Below are positions 1 to 7,447 of a DNA stretch of 18,479 nucleotides, in pieces. The stretch comes from RGIG4097 sp964637515 (GTDB taxonomy: Bacteria > Bacillota > Clostridia > Christensenellales > CAG-917). The stretch spans positions 1 through 18,479 of the forward strand of contig CAZWUI010000022.1 of assembly GCA_964637515.1 (NCBI GenBank), written 5' to 3'. The notes beneath the pieces are model-generated. The model worked only from the letters and a program-made list of their open reading frames with translations, was not told the origin of the DNA and made no database searches. The position numbers were made by a program, and so were the translations under genes. Position 1 is the first letter of the stretch. Each line of letters opens with the position of its first letter.

Positions 1-3
1 GTG

Positions 4-31
4 TTGACTTTTCGTGCGCGCGCGTTATAAT
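4..31 (+). promoter_or_regulatory. sigma-A-type promoter of the DNA glycosylase gene
   Basis: TTGACT at 4-9 (5 of 6 matches to TTGACA) and a perfect TATAAT at 26-31 are separated by 16 bases. The expected transcription start, about 7 bases after the -10 box, falls at or beside the ATG at 38. This argues that the GTG at 14 is not used, since it lies inside the promoter, and that the mRNA has little or no leader. Confidence 0.7.
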
Positions 32-37
32 TATCGT

Positions 38-844
38 ATGAAATTCGTTATACCTAAAATGGATACATTTGATATTAGGCAAACCCTTGAATGCGGGCAG
101 ATTTTTAGGTATCGCGAAGAGGGGGACGGGTTTGTGGTTTTCGCACAAAATCACCGCGCTTTTTTCTCTCAAAATGAGGAGGGTACCGTCGTCGATTGCG
201 ATGATGAAGTTTTTTTCAGAAAATATCTTGATTTTGACACAAACTATGATATAATACAGTTGAAATCGCAAGATAAAGGGCTTGTTTCGTCGGCAATCGA
301 TTTTGGAAAGGGTATCAGAATTTTGAAACAAAACTTCGTCGAAACCGTGTTTTCATTCATCGTGTCGCAGAACAATCACATTCCCAGAATCAAGAGTATT
401 ATCGAGAGAATTTGCACCGCTCTCGGTGAGGATATGGGGGGCTATCACGCTTTCCCGACCGTCGAGGCTCTTGCAAGTATGGACGAGGAGTGGTATAAGG
501 CTCAAGGCGCAGGGTATAGGGCTGAATATTTGGCTCTCACCGCAAAGCGTTTCCGCGATGAAGGAATCCCTTCTTTCGACGGCGTGGACACCGAAACCGC
601 AAGAAAAATCTTGACGTCGTATAAGGGTATCGGTAGGAAGGTTGCGGATTGCATACTTCTTTTCGGACTCGGACGACAGGACGTATTTCCCGTCGACACT
701 TGGATTTTGAAGGTGTTTGCGGAGGAATACCCGAACGTGCCGGCGGAAAAATTATCCCGCATTCTCGTGGAAAAATACGGCGATTATTCGGGGTATGTGC
801 AGCAGTGGATCTTCTATTTTAAGAGAGAACAAAAAAAGTTATAG
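38..844 (+). CDS. ogg: OGG1-type 8-oxoguanine DNA glycosylase/AP lyase (HhH-GPD family)
   Basis: Probable base-excision repair enzyme that removes oxidised guanine (8-oxoG) from DNA and can nick the abasic site. From the ATG at 38 it is 268 aa. The N-terminal OGG_N-like part has LECGQIFRY (residues 17-25), the SQNNHIPRI motif (110-118) parallels the SSNNNIARI motif of human OGG1, and the helix-hairpin-helix GIGRKVADCILLFG (197-210) contains K201, the expected Schiff-base lysine, followed by FPVD with D220, the conserved catalytic Asp. A GTG at 14 would add eight residues, but it lies within the promoter and has no ribosome binding site; the ATG at 38 also lacks one, which suits a leaderless transcript. 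It is closer to eukaryotic OGG1 in layout than to bacterial Fpg/MutM. The family call is firm; exact substrate range is inferred. Confidence 0.9.
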   Translation: MKFVIPKMDTFDIRQTLECGQIFRYREEGDGFVVFAQNHRAFFSQNEEGTVVDCDDEVFFRKYLDFDTNYDIIQLKSQDKGLVSSAIDFGKGIRILKQNFVETVFSFIVSQNNHIPRIKSIIERICTALGEDMGGYHAFPTVEALASMDEEWYKAQGAGYRAEYLALTAKRFRDEGIPSFDGVDTETARKILTSYKGIGRKVADCILLFGLGRQDVFPVDTWILKVFAEEYPNVPAEKLSRILVEKYGDYSGYVQQWIFYFKREQKKL

Positions 845-870
845 ACAAAATCAACTTTATAATATAAAAT
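842..870 (+). promoter_or_regulatory. putative promoter for the NYN-like gene
   Basis: TAGACA at 842-847 and TAAAAT at 865-870 are spaced by 17 bases, each with 5 of 6 matches to consensus. They sit in an AT-rich stretch that begins at the stop of the glycosylase gene. The expected start near 877 would leave a leader of about 50 bases. A TATAAT at 858-863 is also present but has no -35 box at proper distance. Confidence 0.45.
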
Positions 871-927
871 ATAACTATAAAATATCACTTTTGCGGAAAC
901 AACACCCGCAACTACAAGGAGAAGATT

Positions 928-1593
928 ATGGCAACAATGAAAAAGTACGTAGTGCTTGCCGACATTGAAAGTGTTAGAGTTCCTTTCAGCGCATTCGCAG
1001 CCGCTCTTGAAGAACTTTCCCGTTTTGGCGAAATCGCAGGCTGCAAGTTCTACGGTTATTCTGCAAAACGCACCAAAGATTACGGTGAATTTATTCAGGA
1101 AAACAGCTATGATGCACTTTCCGCTCTTCCCAAAAAGAGAAAAGGCAAACTCGACCTTCGTCAAGTCATTGACGCAGCCAGACTCGCTCAATTCCCGAAT
1201 ATCGACGGTTTCTTCCTCATCTACGGAAACGGCGACATCACTCCTTTGATCGCGTACCTCAAGGCATACGGCAAAGACGTCATCGCAGGCGTTGTTGAAC
1301 CCGACAAGAATAGCGTTCTCTGCAACAAGGTCATCACCCTCGATGCAAATGCAACCGTATCCAAAGTTCTCGAAAGCGGTTACAAGAGAGTTGCTCCCGT
1401 CGCGGCGGCACCCAAGAAGGCTCCTGTTAGAAAAGCAGAACCCGCACCTCAACCCGTCTATCAACAACCTGCACCCGCTCCCGCTCCTGCTCCTGCACAA
1501 GAAGCACCCAAGGCGGACACTTCTGCAGAAGATGCGCAATTCGCACTTCTTCTCGAACAATTCAACAAGATTATCGCAGGCAACGAAGACTAA
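928..1593 (+). CDS. divergent NYN/PIN-like domain protein with Pro/Ala-rich linker
   Basis: A 221-aa soluble protein. Residues about 5-140 follow the layout of the NYN (LabA/DUF88-like, PIN-fold) family: a first strand ending in VLADIES with D12, then KLDLRQVIDA (75-83) with D76 and D82, then YGNGDITPLIAYLKAYGKDV (99-118), which corresponds to the usual SGDSDF-x-PLI-x-G-K-x-V. Two usual metal-site positions are changed: the Asn of D-x-x-N is Ser15, and the first Asp of SGDSDF is Asn101, so nuclease activity may be weak or lost. Residues 156-195 are a low-complexity Pro/Ala linker, followed by a short predicted helix (about 200-216). Start is supported by AAGGAG at 916-921. A cytoplasmic RNA-binding or RNase-like role is an inference; the family match is by pattern only. 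Confidence 0.6.
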   Translation: MATMKKYVVLADIESVRVPFSAFAAALEELSRFGEIAGCKFYGYSAKRTKDYGEFIQENSYDALSALPKKRKGKLDLRQVIDAARLAQFPNIDGFFLIYGNGDITPLIAYLKAYGKDVIAGVVEPDKNSVLCNKVITLDANATVSKVLESGYKRVAPVAAAPKKAPVRKAEPAPQPVYQQPAPAPAPAPAQEAPKADTSAEDAQFALLLEQFNKIIAGNED

Positions 1594-1620
1594 GATTGCT
1601 TGATGTTCAATAATCAATTT

Positions 1621-1649
1621 CAAGTGCATCAAGGATCTTGATGCACTTG
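1621..1649 (+). terminator. perfect 13-bp hairpin upstream of the oxidoreductase operon
   Basis: CAAGTGCATCAAG (1621-1633) pairs perfectly with CTTGATGCACTTG (1637-1649) around a GAT loop. It is followed by CTATTTTA, a poor U-tract, and then the ribosome binding site AGGAG (1657-1661) of the ferredoxin gene. It may be a weak terminator of the NYN-like gene, an attenuator or mRNA-stabilising hairpin in the leader of the operon, or a palindromic operator. No good promoter is visible between the hairpin and the ferredoxin start. Confidence 0.55.
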
Positions 1650-1666
1650 CTATTTTAGGAGTAATT

Positions 1667-1873
1667 ATGGCAAAACTGACCATTTTTAAAGATACCTGCA
1701 AGGGTTGTGGACTCTGCGTTACCGCTTGCCCGAAACATATCCTTGCGGTGTCCAAGACCGAAAGTAACAACAAAGGTTACTTCGTCGTGACCGAACTCGA
1801 TCCGTCTGCGTGCATCGGTTGCGCTTTCTGCGCTACCATGTGCCCCGATTGCGCTATTAAGGTGGAGAAATAA
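1667..1873 (+). CDS. 2 x [4Fe-4S] ferredoxin subunit of a 2-oxoacid:ferredoxin oxidoreductase (delta)
   Basis: A 68-aa bacterial-type ferredoxin with two complete cluster motifs, CKGCGLCVTACP (residues 11-22) and CIGCAFCATMCP (44-55). It is the first gene of a four-gene operon and ends one base before the alpha subunit start, so it is best read as the delta (electron-relay) subunit that passes electrons from the TPP site to external ferredoxin. Length and position match the delta subunits of KOR/VOR-type enzymes. AGGAG at 1657-1661 supports the ATG. Confidence 0.92.
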   Translation: MAKLTIFKDTCKGCGLCVTACPKHILAVSKTESNNKGYFVVTELDPSACIGCAFCATMCPDCAIKVEK

Positions 1874-1874
1874 T

Positions 1875-2939
1875 ATGGCTGAAAGAAAACTGATGAAAGG
1901 CAATGAAGCGATAGCGGAAGCCGCAATCAGAGGCGGTTGCCGTTTCTATGCAGGCTATCCCATCACTCCGCAAAATGAAATCCCCGAATATATGAGTTGG
2001 CGTTTGCCCCAAGTCGGCGGACACTTCATTCAAGCGGAAAGCGAAGTCGCAGCTATCAATATGGTGTACGGCTCGGCGGGCGCAGGTGGTAGAGCGATGA
2101 CTTCGTCGTCAAGCCCCGGCGTCTCCCTGAAACAAGAAGGTATATCCTATATCTGCGGTGCAGAACTCCCTTGCGTTATCATAAATATGGTGCGCTCCGG
2201 ACCCGGTCTCGGTGGTATTCAACCCGCTCAAGGCGACTACTTCCAAGCGGTCAAGGGCGGTGGACACGGCGATTATAAGATGCTCGTTTACGGTCCTTGC
2301 TCGGTGCAAGAGTGCGTAGACCTTCTTTACGATGCGTGGGATAAGGCGGAGAAGTATCGTCTTCCCGTTATGATTCTCGGCGACGGCATGCTCGGTCAGA
2401 TTATGGAAGCGGTCACCCTCCCCGAAATGAAAGACCCCGCCACCTTCCCCAAGAAAGAATGGGCAACGGACGGCACGGGATTTGGAAAGACTCGCAGAAT
2501 CATCAACTCACTCTATATCGTTCCCGATGAACTCGAAGCGATGAACCATAAACTCCAAAAGGTCTATGACGAGATGTGCGAAAACGAAACTATGGTCGAA
2601 GAATATCTCGTTGACGACGCTGAAATCGTCATCACCGCATACGGCACTGTCGCGCGCATTGCTAAATCCGCAGTCGATATGCTCCGCGCTGACGGCGTGA
2701 AAGCGGGACTTATCCGTCCTATCACCCTCTATCCGTTCCCCAAAGCGTCCTTTGCGAAAGTCGCAAACGAAGACAACGTCAAAGAAATCGTGGCGGTCGA
2801 ACTCAGTATGGGGCAGTATATCGAAGACGTCAAACTCGAAGTCGCAGGCAAAAAGCCCGTCCGTTTCTTCGGCAGAAGCGGTGGTAACGTCATGACTCCC
2901 GAAGACATCGTCGAATTCATCAAAAAGGAGGTAAAATAA
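1875..2939 (+). CDS. vorB: 2-oxoacid:ferredoxin oxidoreductase alpha subunit (VorB-like)
   Basis: A 354-aa alpha subunit of the pyruvate/2-oxoacid:ferredoxin oxidoreductase family, which converts a 2-oxoacid plus CoA into an acyl-CoA, CO2 and reduced ferredoxin. The N-terminal pyrimidine-binding-type domain carries AGYPITPQNEIPEYM (residues 26-40), QAESEVAAINM (53-63) and TSSSSPGVSLKQEG (76-89), which are typical of this subunit; a transketolase-C-like domain follows (about 245-354). The sequence pattern best recalls proteins annotated as 3-methyl-2-oxobutanoate dehydrogenase subunit VorB, that is, branched-chain 2-oxoacids, but 2-oxoglutarate (KorA) cannot be ruled out by reading. It starts one base after the ferredoxin stop; the stop abuts the beta start. 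Confidence 0.92.
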   Translation: MAERKLMKGNEAIAEAAIRGGCRFYAGYPITPQNEIPEYMSWRLPQVGGHFIQAESEVAAINMVYGSAGAGGRAMTSSSSPGVSLKQEGISYICGAELPCVIINMVRSGPGLGGIQPAQGDYFQAVKGGGHGDYKMLVYGPCSVQECVDLLYDAWDKAEKYRLPVMILGDGMLGQIMEAVTLPEMKDPATFPKKEWATDGTGFGKTRRIINSLYIVPDELEAMNHKLQKVYDEMCENETMVEEYLVDDAEIVITAYGTVARIAKSAVDMLRADGVKAGLIRPITLYPFPKASFAKVANEDNVKEIVAVELSMGQYIEDVKLEVAGKKPVRFFGRSGGNVMTPEDIVEFIKKEVK

Positions 2940-3677
2940 ATGGCAGTCGTTTTTGAAAAGCCCTCGTTTTTGACAGATACCCCTTTGCACTATTGCCCCG
3001 GTTGCACCCACGGCATAGCGCATCGTCTTGTTGCTGAAGCACTCGACGAGTTGAAACTCCAAGGCAAAGTCGTTGGAGTCGCTCCCGTCGGTTGCGCAGT
3101 TTTCGCGTATAACTACTTCAACTGCGATATGCAGGAAGCGTCCCACGGCAGAGCGCCTGCGGTCGCAACGGGTATCAAACTCACAAACCCCGATAACGTT
3201 GTATTCGCATATCAAGGGGACGGCGACCTTGCGTCAATCGGTATGGCGGAAATCGTCCACGCCGCAACCAGAGGTGTGAATATCACGGTCATCTTCATCA
3301 ACAACGCAATTTACGGAATGACGGGCGGTCAAATGGCTCCCACCACACTCCTTGGTCAAAAGGCTACCACCTGCGTGAGCGGTCGTGATGCGAAAGTCAA
3401 CGGCAATCCTATCCGTATGTGCGAATTGCTCGCAACCCTCGACGGACCGAGTTATATCGCACGTTGCTCTCTTGCGGACGTCAAAAACGTCAAAGAGGCG
3501 AAGAAAGCAGTGTTAAAAGCATTCCAAAACCAAGTGGAAGGGAAGGGATTTAGTTTCGTTGAACTCCTGTCAACTTGCCCGACCAACTGGCATATGTCCC
3601 CCGAAAAAGCACTTGAATTTGTCAAGACGCAAATGACCGAACAATATCCGCTCGGAGTTTTCAAGGAGGTCAAATAG
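2940..3677 (+). CDS. 2-oxoacid:ferredoxin oxidoreductase beta subunit, TPP-binding
   Basis: A 245-aa thiamine-diphosphate subunit. HYCPGCTHGIAHR (residues 17-29) is the usual N-terminal signature. The TPP/Mg motif runs from GDGD (93-96) to FINNAIYGMTGGQ (119-131), which gives the metal ligands D96 and N121/N122 region. The ATG follows directly after the alpha stop, and its ribosome binding site AAGGAGGT (2925-2932) lies inside the alpha gene, so translation is coupled. It forms the catalytic core with the alpha subunit. Family assignment is firm; the substrate is inferred from the alpha subunit. Confidence 0.93.
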   Translation: MAVVFEKPSFLTDTPLHYCPGCTHGIAHRLVAEALDELKLQGKVVGVAPVGCAVFAYNYFNCDMQEASHGRAPAVATGIKLTNPDNVVFAYQGDGDLASIGMAEIVHAATRGVNITVIFINNAIYGMTGGQMAPTTLLGQKATTCVSGRDAKVNGNPIRMCELLATLDGPSYIARCSLADVKNVKEAKKAVLKAFQNQVEGKGFSFVELLSTCPTNWHMSPEKALEFVKTQMTEQYPLGVFKEVK

Positions 3678-3678
3678 T

Positions 3679-4209
3679 ATGGAAAAAATCATCGTCGCAG
3701 GTTTCGGCGGTCAAGGCGTACTTTCCCTTGGACAAATGCTCGCATACGCAGCTATGTTTGAAAATCAATATGCAACTTGGCTCCCTAGTTACGGTCCCGA
3801 AATGAGAGGAGGCACGGCAAACTGCTCCGTCGTTATCGACGCAGAAAAACCCGTCGCATCTCCTATCATCGCAGTGCCCGATTGCCTTATCGCAATGAAC
3901 AAACCCTCTCTTGACAAGTTCCAAATGACTGTCAAAAAAGGCGGTACGGTCATTATCAACAGTTCGCTCATCTCGGACAAATGCGCAAATCTCGACGTCA
4001 ACGCCTACTACGTGGACGCAAACAAGATAGCGCACGAAGTCGGCAACGACAAAGCGTCTAACCTTGTCATATTGGGCGCATATATCAAACTTTCGGGAGT
4101 GTTCCCCGAAGACGTCATGCTCAACACGATTGCAAAGGTGTTTGCAGGGAAACCGCAATTCATCCCGTCCAACCAAGCGTGTTTTGAAGCGGGCTACAAT
4201 CTCTTCTAA
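3679..4209 (+). CDS. 2-oxoacid:ferredoxin oxidoreductase gamma subunit
   Basis: A 176-aa gamma subunit (POR_N/PF01558-type domain). Typical features are GFGGQGVLSLG (residues 8-18), TWLPSYGPEMRGGTANCSVV (33-52) and the central FQMTVKKGGTVIINSSL region. It starts one base after the beta stop with AAGGAGGT just upstream, as last gene of the operon, and is followed by a strong terminator. It is expected to complete the CoA/acyl-transfer side of the heterotetramer. The order ferredoxin-alpha-beta-gamma supports one VOR/KOR-type complex. Confidence 0.92.
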   Translation: MEKIIVAGFGGQGVLSLGQMLAYAAMFENQYATWLPSYGPEMRGGTANCSVVIDAEKPVASPIIAVPDCLIAMNKPSLDKFQMTVKKGGTVIINSSLISDKCANLDVNAYYVDANKIAHEVGNDKASNLVILGAYIKLSGVFPEDVMLNTIAKVFAGKPQFIPSNQACFEAGYNLF

Positions 4210-4221
4210 AAAAGATAAAAC

Positions 4222-4256
4222 AAAAAGCGGAACTCGATGAGAGTTCCGCTTTTTTT
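4222..4256. terminator. bidirectional intrinsic terminator
   Basis: A 14-bp perfect stem, AAAAAGCGGAACTC (4222-4235) with GAGTTCCGCTTTTT (4241-4254), has a 5-base loop and a T run on the plus strand (4250-4256). The A run at 4222-4226 becomes a U run on the minus strand. It lies between two convergent operons, the oxidoreductase genes and the folA/thyA genes, and can serve both. Confidence 0.92.
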
Positions 4257-4271
4257 ATAATGATTTAGGAT

Positions 4272-4784
4272 TTAGAATTTCAGGACGGAATTGTTTTTGT
4301 AGGTGCAGAAACGGATAAGATAGCCGTTGTCGTCTTCGGGTGCGCTTTCGTCGCTTACCGTCCAGTTGGGAAGGTCGTCAAGGTTTTCGTGGAACACTTC
4401 CGCACCGCCGTCCGCAGACACTTTCGTAATATACGCAACGTCGCAGTAGGGAAGAAGAGTGCGATACATCATCGCACCGCCTATGACGTAGACCTCGTCG
4501 GTCGGATAGTTTTTCAAGGTGGCGAAAAGTTCGGGGAGAGAGCGGACGAGGATATAACCTTTCTCGACTGCATCAGACTCGATACCGTCGGGATTTAGGA
4601 CGATATTCGTTCTGTTTTTCAAGGGGAGACCTCCCGGGAAAGAGCGCAAAGTGTTTGCACCCATAATCACGGTTTTGCCCGACGTATGCTCGACAAAGTG
4701 TTTCATATCCTTTTTGAGATGAAAGAGCAAGTCGTTCTTTTTGCCGATACCCCATTTCTCGTCAACTGCAACTATAAGATTCAT
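4272..4784 (-). CDS. folA: dihydrofolate reductase
   Basis: A 170-aa dihydrofolate reductase that uses NADPH to reduce dihydrofolate to tetrahydrofolate. Seen are the N-terminal LIVAVDEKWGIGKKNDL (residues 3-19), LKKDMKHF with the expected catalytic D26, the NADPH-site segment GKTVIMGANTLRSFPG (36-51), and VYVIGGAMMYRTLLPYCD in the second nucleotide-binding segment. It follows thyA by 8 bases, so the enzyme that recycles the dihydrofolate made by ThyA is coexpressed with it. The length is normal for a chromosomal DHFR and nothing marks it as a mobile resistance gene. Confidence 0.95.
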   Translation of the reverse strand: MNLIVAVDEKWGIGKKNDLLFHLKKDMKHFVEHTSGKTVIMGANTLRSFPGGLPLKNRTNIVLNPDGIESDAVEKGYILVRSLPELFATLKNYPTDEVYVIGGAMMYRTLLPYCDVAYITKVSADGGAEVFHENLDDLPNWTVSDESAPEDDNGYLIRFCTYKNNSVLKF

Positions 4785-4792
4785 AACGCCCC

Positions 4793-5623
4793 CTAAACTG
4801 CGACCTCGATTTTTTTGTCAAGGGTGTTGAACTGATAATTTTCAAGCGTGAAGTCGTCCACGGTAAAATCGTAGAAATTCTTGATTTCGGGGTTTATCGT
4901 GAATTTTGGCGCACTAAACTGCGGATTTTGCAAAATTTCTTCAACGATAGGCACGTGTCTGTCGTATATGTGTGCGTCCGCAATGACGTGTACGAGTTCA
5001 CCGACTTCGAGTCCGCTAACCTGCGCCATCATATGAACGAGCACTGCGTATTGCACCACGTTCCAGTTGTTTGCTGTGAGAGTGTCTTGACTGCGTTGGT
5101 TGAGAATTGCGTTGAGTTTGTTCCCCGTGACGTTGAAGGTCATGGAGTACGCACAGGGGTAAAGGTTCATCTCGTGCAAGTCTTGGAAGTTGTAGATATT
5201 CGTCAGAATGCGACGGGAAGACGGGTTGTGTTTCAAGTCGTAAAGGACTCTGTCAACTTGGTCAAATTCCCCTTCGGGATAGATGTGTTTCACGCCGAGT
5301 TGATAGCCGTATGCTTTTCCAATAGAGCCGTTTTCATCCGCCCAACTGTCCCAAATGTGCGGTTTCAAGTCGTGGATATTGTTTGACTTTTTTTGCCAAA
5401 TCCAAAGAATCTCGTCGATTGCGGACTTGAAAGGGGTGCGCCTGAGAGTGAGAATGGGGAATTCTTTTGACAGGTCGTAGCGGTTGACTATGCAGAATTT
5501 TTTGACGGTGTGCGCAGGTGTGCCGTCCAACCATTTAGGGCGAACGGGTAGGTCTGTATCCCACGTGCCGTGGTCGATGATTTCTCTGCAAGTATCAATA
5601 AAAATTTTGTCGGCTATGCTCAT
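4793..5623 (-). CDS. thyA: thymidylate synthase (phi3T/Bacillus ThyA-like)
   Basis: A 276-aa thymidylate synthase that methylates dUMP to dTMP with methylenetetrahydrofolate. DGTPAHT (residues 33-39), EILWIWQKKSN (71-81), HIWDSW (89-94), the phosphate-binding NPSSRR (133-138), LYPC with catalytic C157, the QRSQD motif, and DAHIYDRH are all present. Several of these, and the C-terminal IEVAV, resemble the Bacillus/phage phi3T enzyme more than E. coli ThyA. The usual LGxPFN is LTANNWN, with the substrate-binding Asn kept. AAAGGA lies just ahead of the ATG. It is the first gene of the thyA-folA pair and may also be read from the GH2 gene upstream. Confidence 0.95.
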   Translation of the reverse strand: MSIADKIFIDTCREIIDHGTWDTDLPVRPKWLDGTPAHTVKKFCIVNRYDLSKEFPILTLRRTPFKSAIDEILWIWQKKSNNIHDLKPHIWDSWADENGSIGKAYGYQLGVKHIYPEGEFDQVDRVLYDLKHNPSSRRILTNIYNFQDLHEMNLYPCAYSMTFNVTGNKLNAILNQRSQDTLTANNWNVVQYAVLVHMMAQVSGLEVGELVHVIADAHIYDRHVPIVEEILQNPQFSAPKFTINPEIKNFYDFTVDDFTLENYQFNTLDKKIEVAV

Positions 5624-5636
5624 ATTATCCTTTGTA

Positions 5637-5661
5637 GAACGCCGACTTTTCGTCGGCGTTC
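5637..5661 (-). other. intergenic hairpin between the GH2 gene and thyA
   Basis: GAACGCCGAC and GTCGGCGTTC pair perfectly over 10 bp with a 5-base loop (GAAAA on the minus strand). It lies in the 56-base gap between the GH2 stop and the thyA ribosome binding site. No U-tract follows in the direction of transcription (TACAAAGGA comes next), so it is not a classical terminator. It could be an RNA-processing or stabilising element; no clear thyA promoter is seen nearby. Confidence 0.5.
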
Positions 5662-5679
5662 AGTGTGTTATCCGTGTTA

Positions 5680-7437
5680 TTATTTATCAATTTTGAGTTT
5701 GCTATTGCACGCTCTGACGACGTCCGCATTGAGTTTGACGACTTTGCGGTCGTAGGTCACGAGTCCGTTGAGTTCTTCTTCGACGTCACTGACTTGAGTG
5801 TAGACGGTCGCGGACAAGCCTTTCGCAATCTTGGGTTGGATGGTGTTGTCGTATAGACGTCTGAAACCTTCTGCGAGTTTTTCGGGGTGCTTGTAAATGC
5901 GGTATCCGAAAATCTTGTCGGGGGAGAACATATGTCCTTCGGTGGGCATGGAATATCCGCCAAATTCACTCAACACTTGGCAACGCTTGTCAAAGCGGGG
6001 TACGCGGATGGGCTTGAAGTAGATATGGCGAGATTTAATATCGCTCGACTTCTTGCCTTGATCGTTCCAACCGCTGACACTGTCGATGATTCTGGTCGGA
6101 TCGATTTTCTTCATTTCTTCGGTGATGCGCACGGAGTCGAATTGTCCCCAACCTTCGTTGAAAGGCACCCATACGGACAGGGAAACAACGTTCTTCAAGT
6201 GGTCCATAGTGATGCGCATTTCTCTTTCAAACTCATCTCTGCCTTCCTTATCTTTACGTGCAAGGCAAGCGTATGCGAGTTCGTTGTCGTCTTTGACGTG
6301 GATTTCAAAGAGTGCGAGTGCGCCGATGAAGATAATATTGTATGCTGTTCCGCCGTTGACAAGGTCTTGCCACACGAGAATACCTTCTTTGTCGCAGTGG
6401 TAGTACCAACGAAGCGGTTCGATTTTTATGTGCTTTCTGATCATATTGAAGCCCATGGACTTGACGAGTTTGACGTCGTATTCAAGGGCGGCGTTGGACG
6501 GGGGAGTAAGCATACCGTCAGACCAGTAACCTTGGTCGAGAACACCGGTATGGAAGATAGGCTCGTTGTTGAGTCCGAGGCGTTTGTAGCCGAGTTTATC
6601 CGTCACAATCCCGAATTTACGCATACCGAAATAGGACTTTACGACGTCGTTTCCAACTTTTATGATGAGGTCGTAGAGTTTGGGGTTGTCGGGGGACCAG
6701 AGTTCGTAGTTGTCAAGTTTGATGACTGCAAGATTGCCGTTTGCGGTCGCTTTTGCGATAGTCTTATCGCCGTCAATGACGAGAATTTCCGCGGTGGTGT
6801 CGTCGCTCTTGTCGAGTTTCAACACGACGGTGTCGTCATCGATATTGGGGAGAATGGTTATATCTTTGAGATAGGTTGCGGGCACGCTTTCAAGCCATAC
6901 GCTTTGCCAGATACCCGATTGCGGAGTGTACCAAATTCCGCCGTGTTTGATTGCCTGTTTGCCTCTTGCATGGTAGGACTTATCAGACGGGTCGGTCACG
7001 ACGACTTCGATTGAGTTTTCACCCGCTTTGACCACTCCGCTCAAGTCGAGAGTGAAGGGGACATATCCGCCCGTATGCTCGCCTATGAGTTTGCCGTTGA
7101 CGGTGACGGAGCAAGCGTAGTCCACCGCTCCGAAGTGGATAAAGGTTTTCGCTTTGATGAAATCTTCGGGAAGATTGAAGGTGCGGTGATAGTAGAGCGT
7201 GTCGCTCGGCGTAACCATTGTGCCTTCGGGAAGTCCTGACAAAAGGGACTCGGGGGAAAACGGGACGAGAATTTGTCCTTGATAACCGTCGAAACTCTCG
7301 CTCGTGCGGTAGATGGCGTAATCCCACTTGCCGTTCAAGGTGACGTAACTGTCGCGGACGAATTGGGGACGCGGATATTCTGCGAGAGGAATTTCGCCTA
7401 CTTCAAAATTGGTACGCATTCTTATGTGTCTGTTCAT
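5680..7437 (-). CDS. glycoside hydrolase family 2 protein (short intracellular type)
   Basis: A 585-aa GH2 enzyme with an N-terminal jelly-roll sugar-binding domain (about 20-185; LNGKWDY at 34-40 and GGIWYTPQSGIWQSVWL at 166-182), an Ig-like middle domain (about 186-280) and a TIM-barrel catalytic domain (about 285-580). The acid/base is expected to be E428 in WVPFNEGWGQF, and the nucleophile E491 in VLSEFGG. IRKHIKIEPLRWYYHCDKEG (333-352) is a standard barrel segment. There is no signal peptide, so it should act on oligosaccharides or glycosides inside the cell. It starts 10 bases after the YfcE-type gene with AAGGGAGT ahead of the ATG. Sugar specificity (beta-galactoside, glucuronide, mannoside or other) cannot be read from sequence alone. 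Confidence 0.9.
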   Translation of the reverse strand: MNRHIRMRTNFEVGEIPLAEYPRPQFVRDSYVTLNGKWDYAIYRTSESFDGYQGQILVPFSPESLLSGLPEGTMVTPSDTLYYHRTFNLPEDFIKAKTFIHFGAVDYACSVTVNGKLIGEHTGGYVPFTLDLSGVVKAGENSIEVVVTDPSDKSYHARGKQAIKHGGIWYTPQSGIWQSVWLESVPATYLKDITILPNIDDDTVVLKLDKSDDTTAEILVIDGDKTIAKATANGNLAVIKLDNYELWSPDNPKLYDLIIKVGNDVVKSYFGMRKFGIVTDKLGYKRLGLNNEPIFHTGVLDQGYWSDGMLTPPSNAALEYDVKLVKSMGFNMIRKHIKIEPLRWYYHCDKEGILVWQDLVNGGTAYNIIFIGALALFEIHVKDDNELAYACLARKDKEGRDEFEREMRITMDHLKNVVSLSVWVPFNEGWGQFDSVRITEEMKKIDPTRIIDSVSGWNDQGKKSSDIKSRHIYFKPIRVPRFDKRCQVLSEFGGYSMPTEGHMFSPDKIFGYRIYKHPEKLAEGFRRLYDNTIQPKIAKGLSATVYTQVSDVEEELNGLVTYDRKVVKLNADVVRACNSKLKIDK

Positions 7438-7447
7438 AATAACTCCC

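Noticed and set aside
814..1773. 319-codon open frame on the minus strand
   Set aside because: It covers the NYN-like gene, the hairpin and part of the ferredoxin gene on the opposite strand and shows only Cys/Phe/Val-rich shadow sequence.
4272..5623. thyA/folA as phage-borne or mobile resistance genes
   Set aside because: They lie in a host-type minus-strand operon on the far side of GH2, yfcE and membrane genes from the phage cluster, and no mobile element flanks them.
5887..7014. 375-codon open frame on the plus strand
   Set aside because: It is the antisense reading of the GH2 gene, which has clear catalytic motifs; long antisense frames are a by-product of codon use here.
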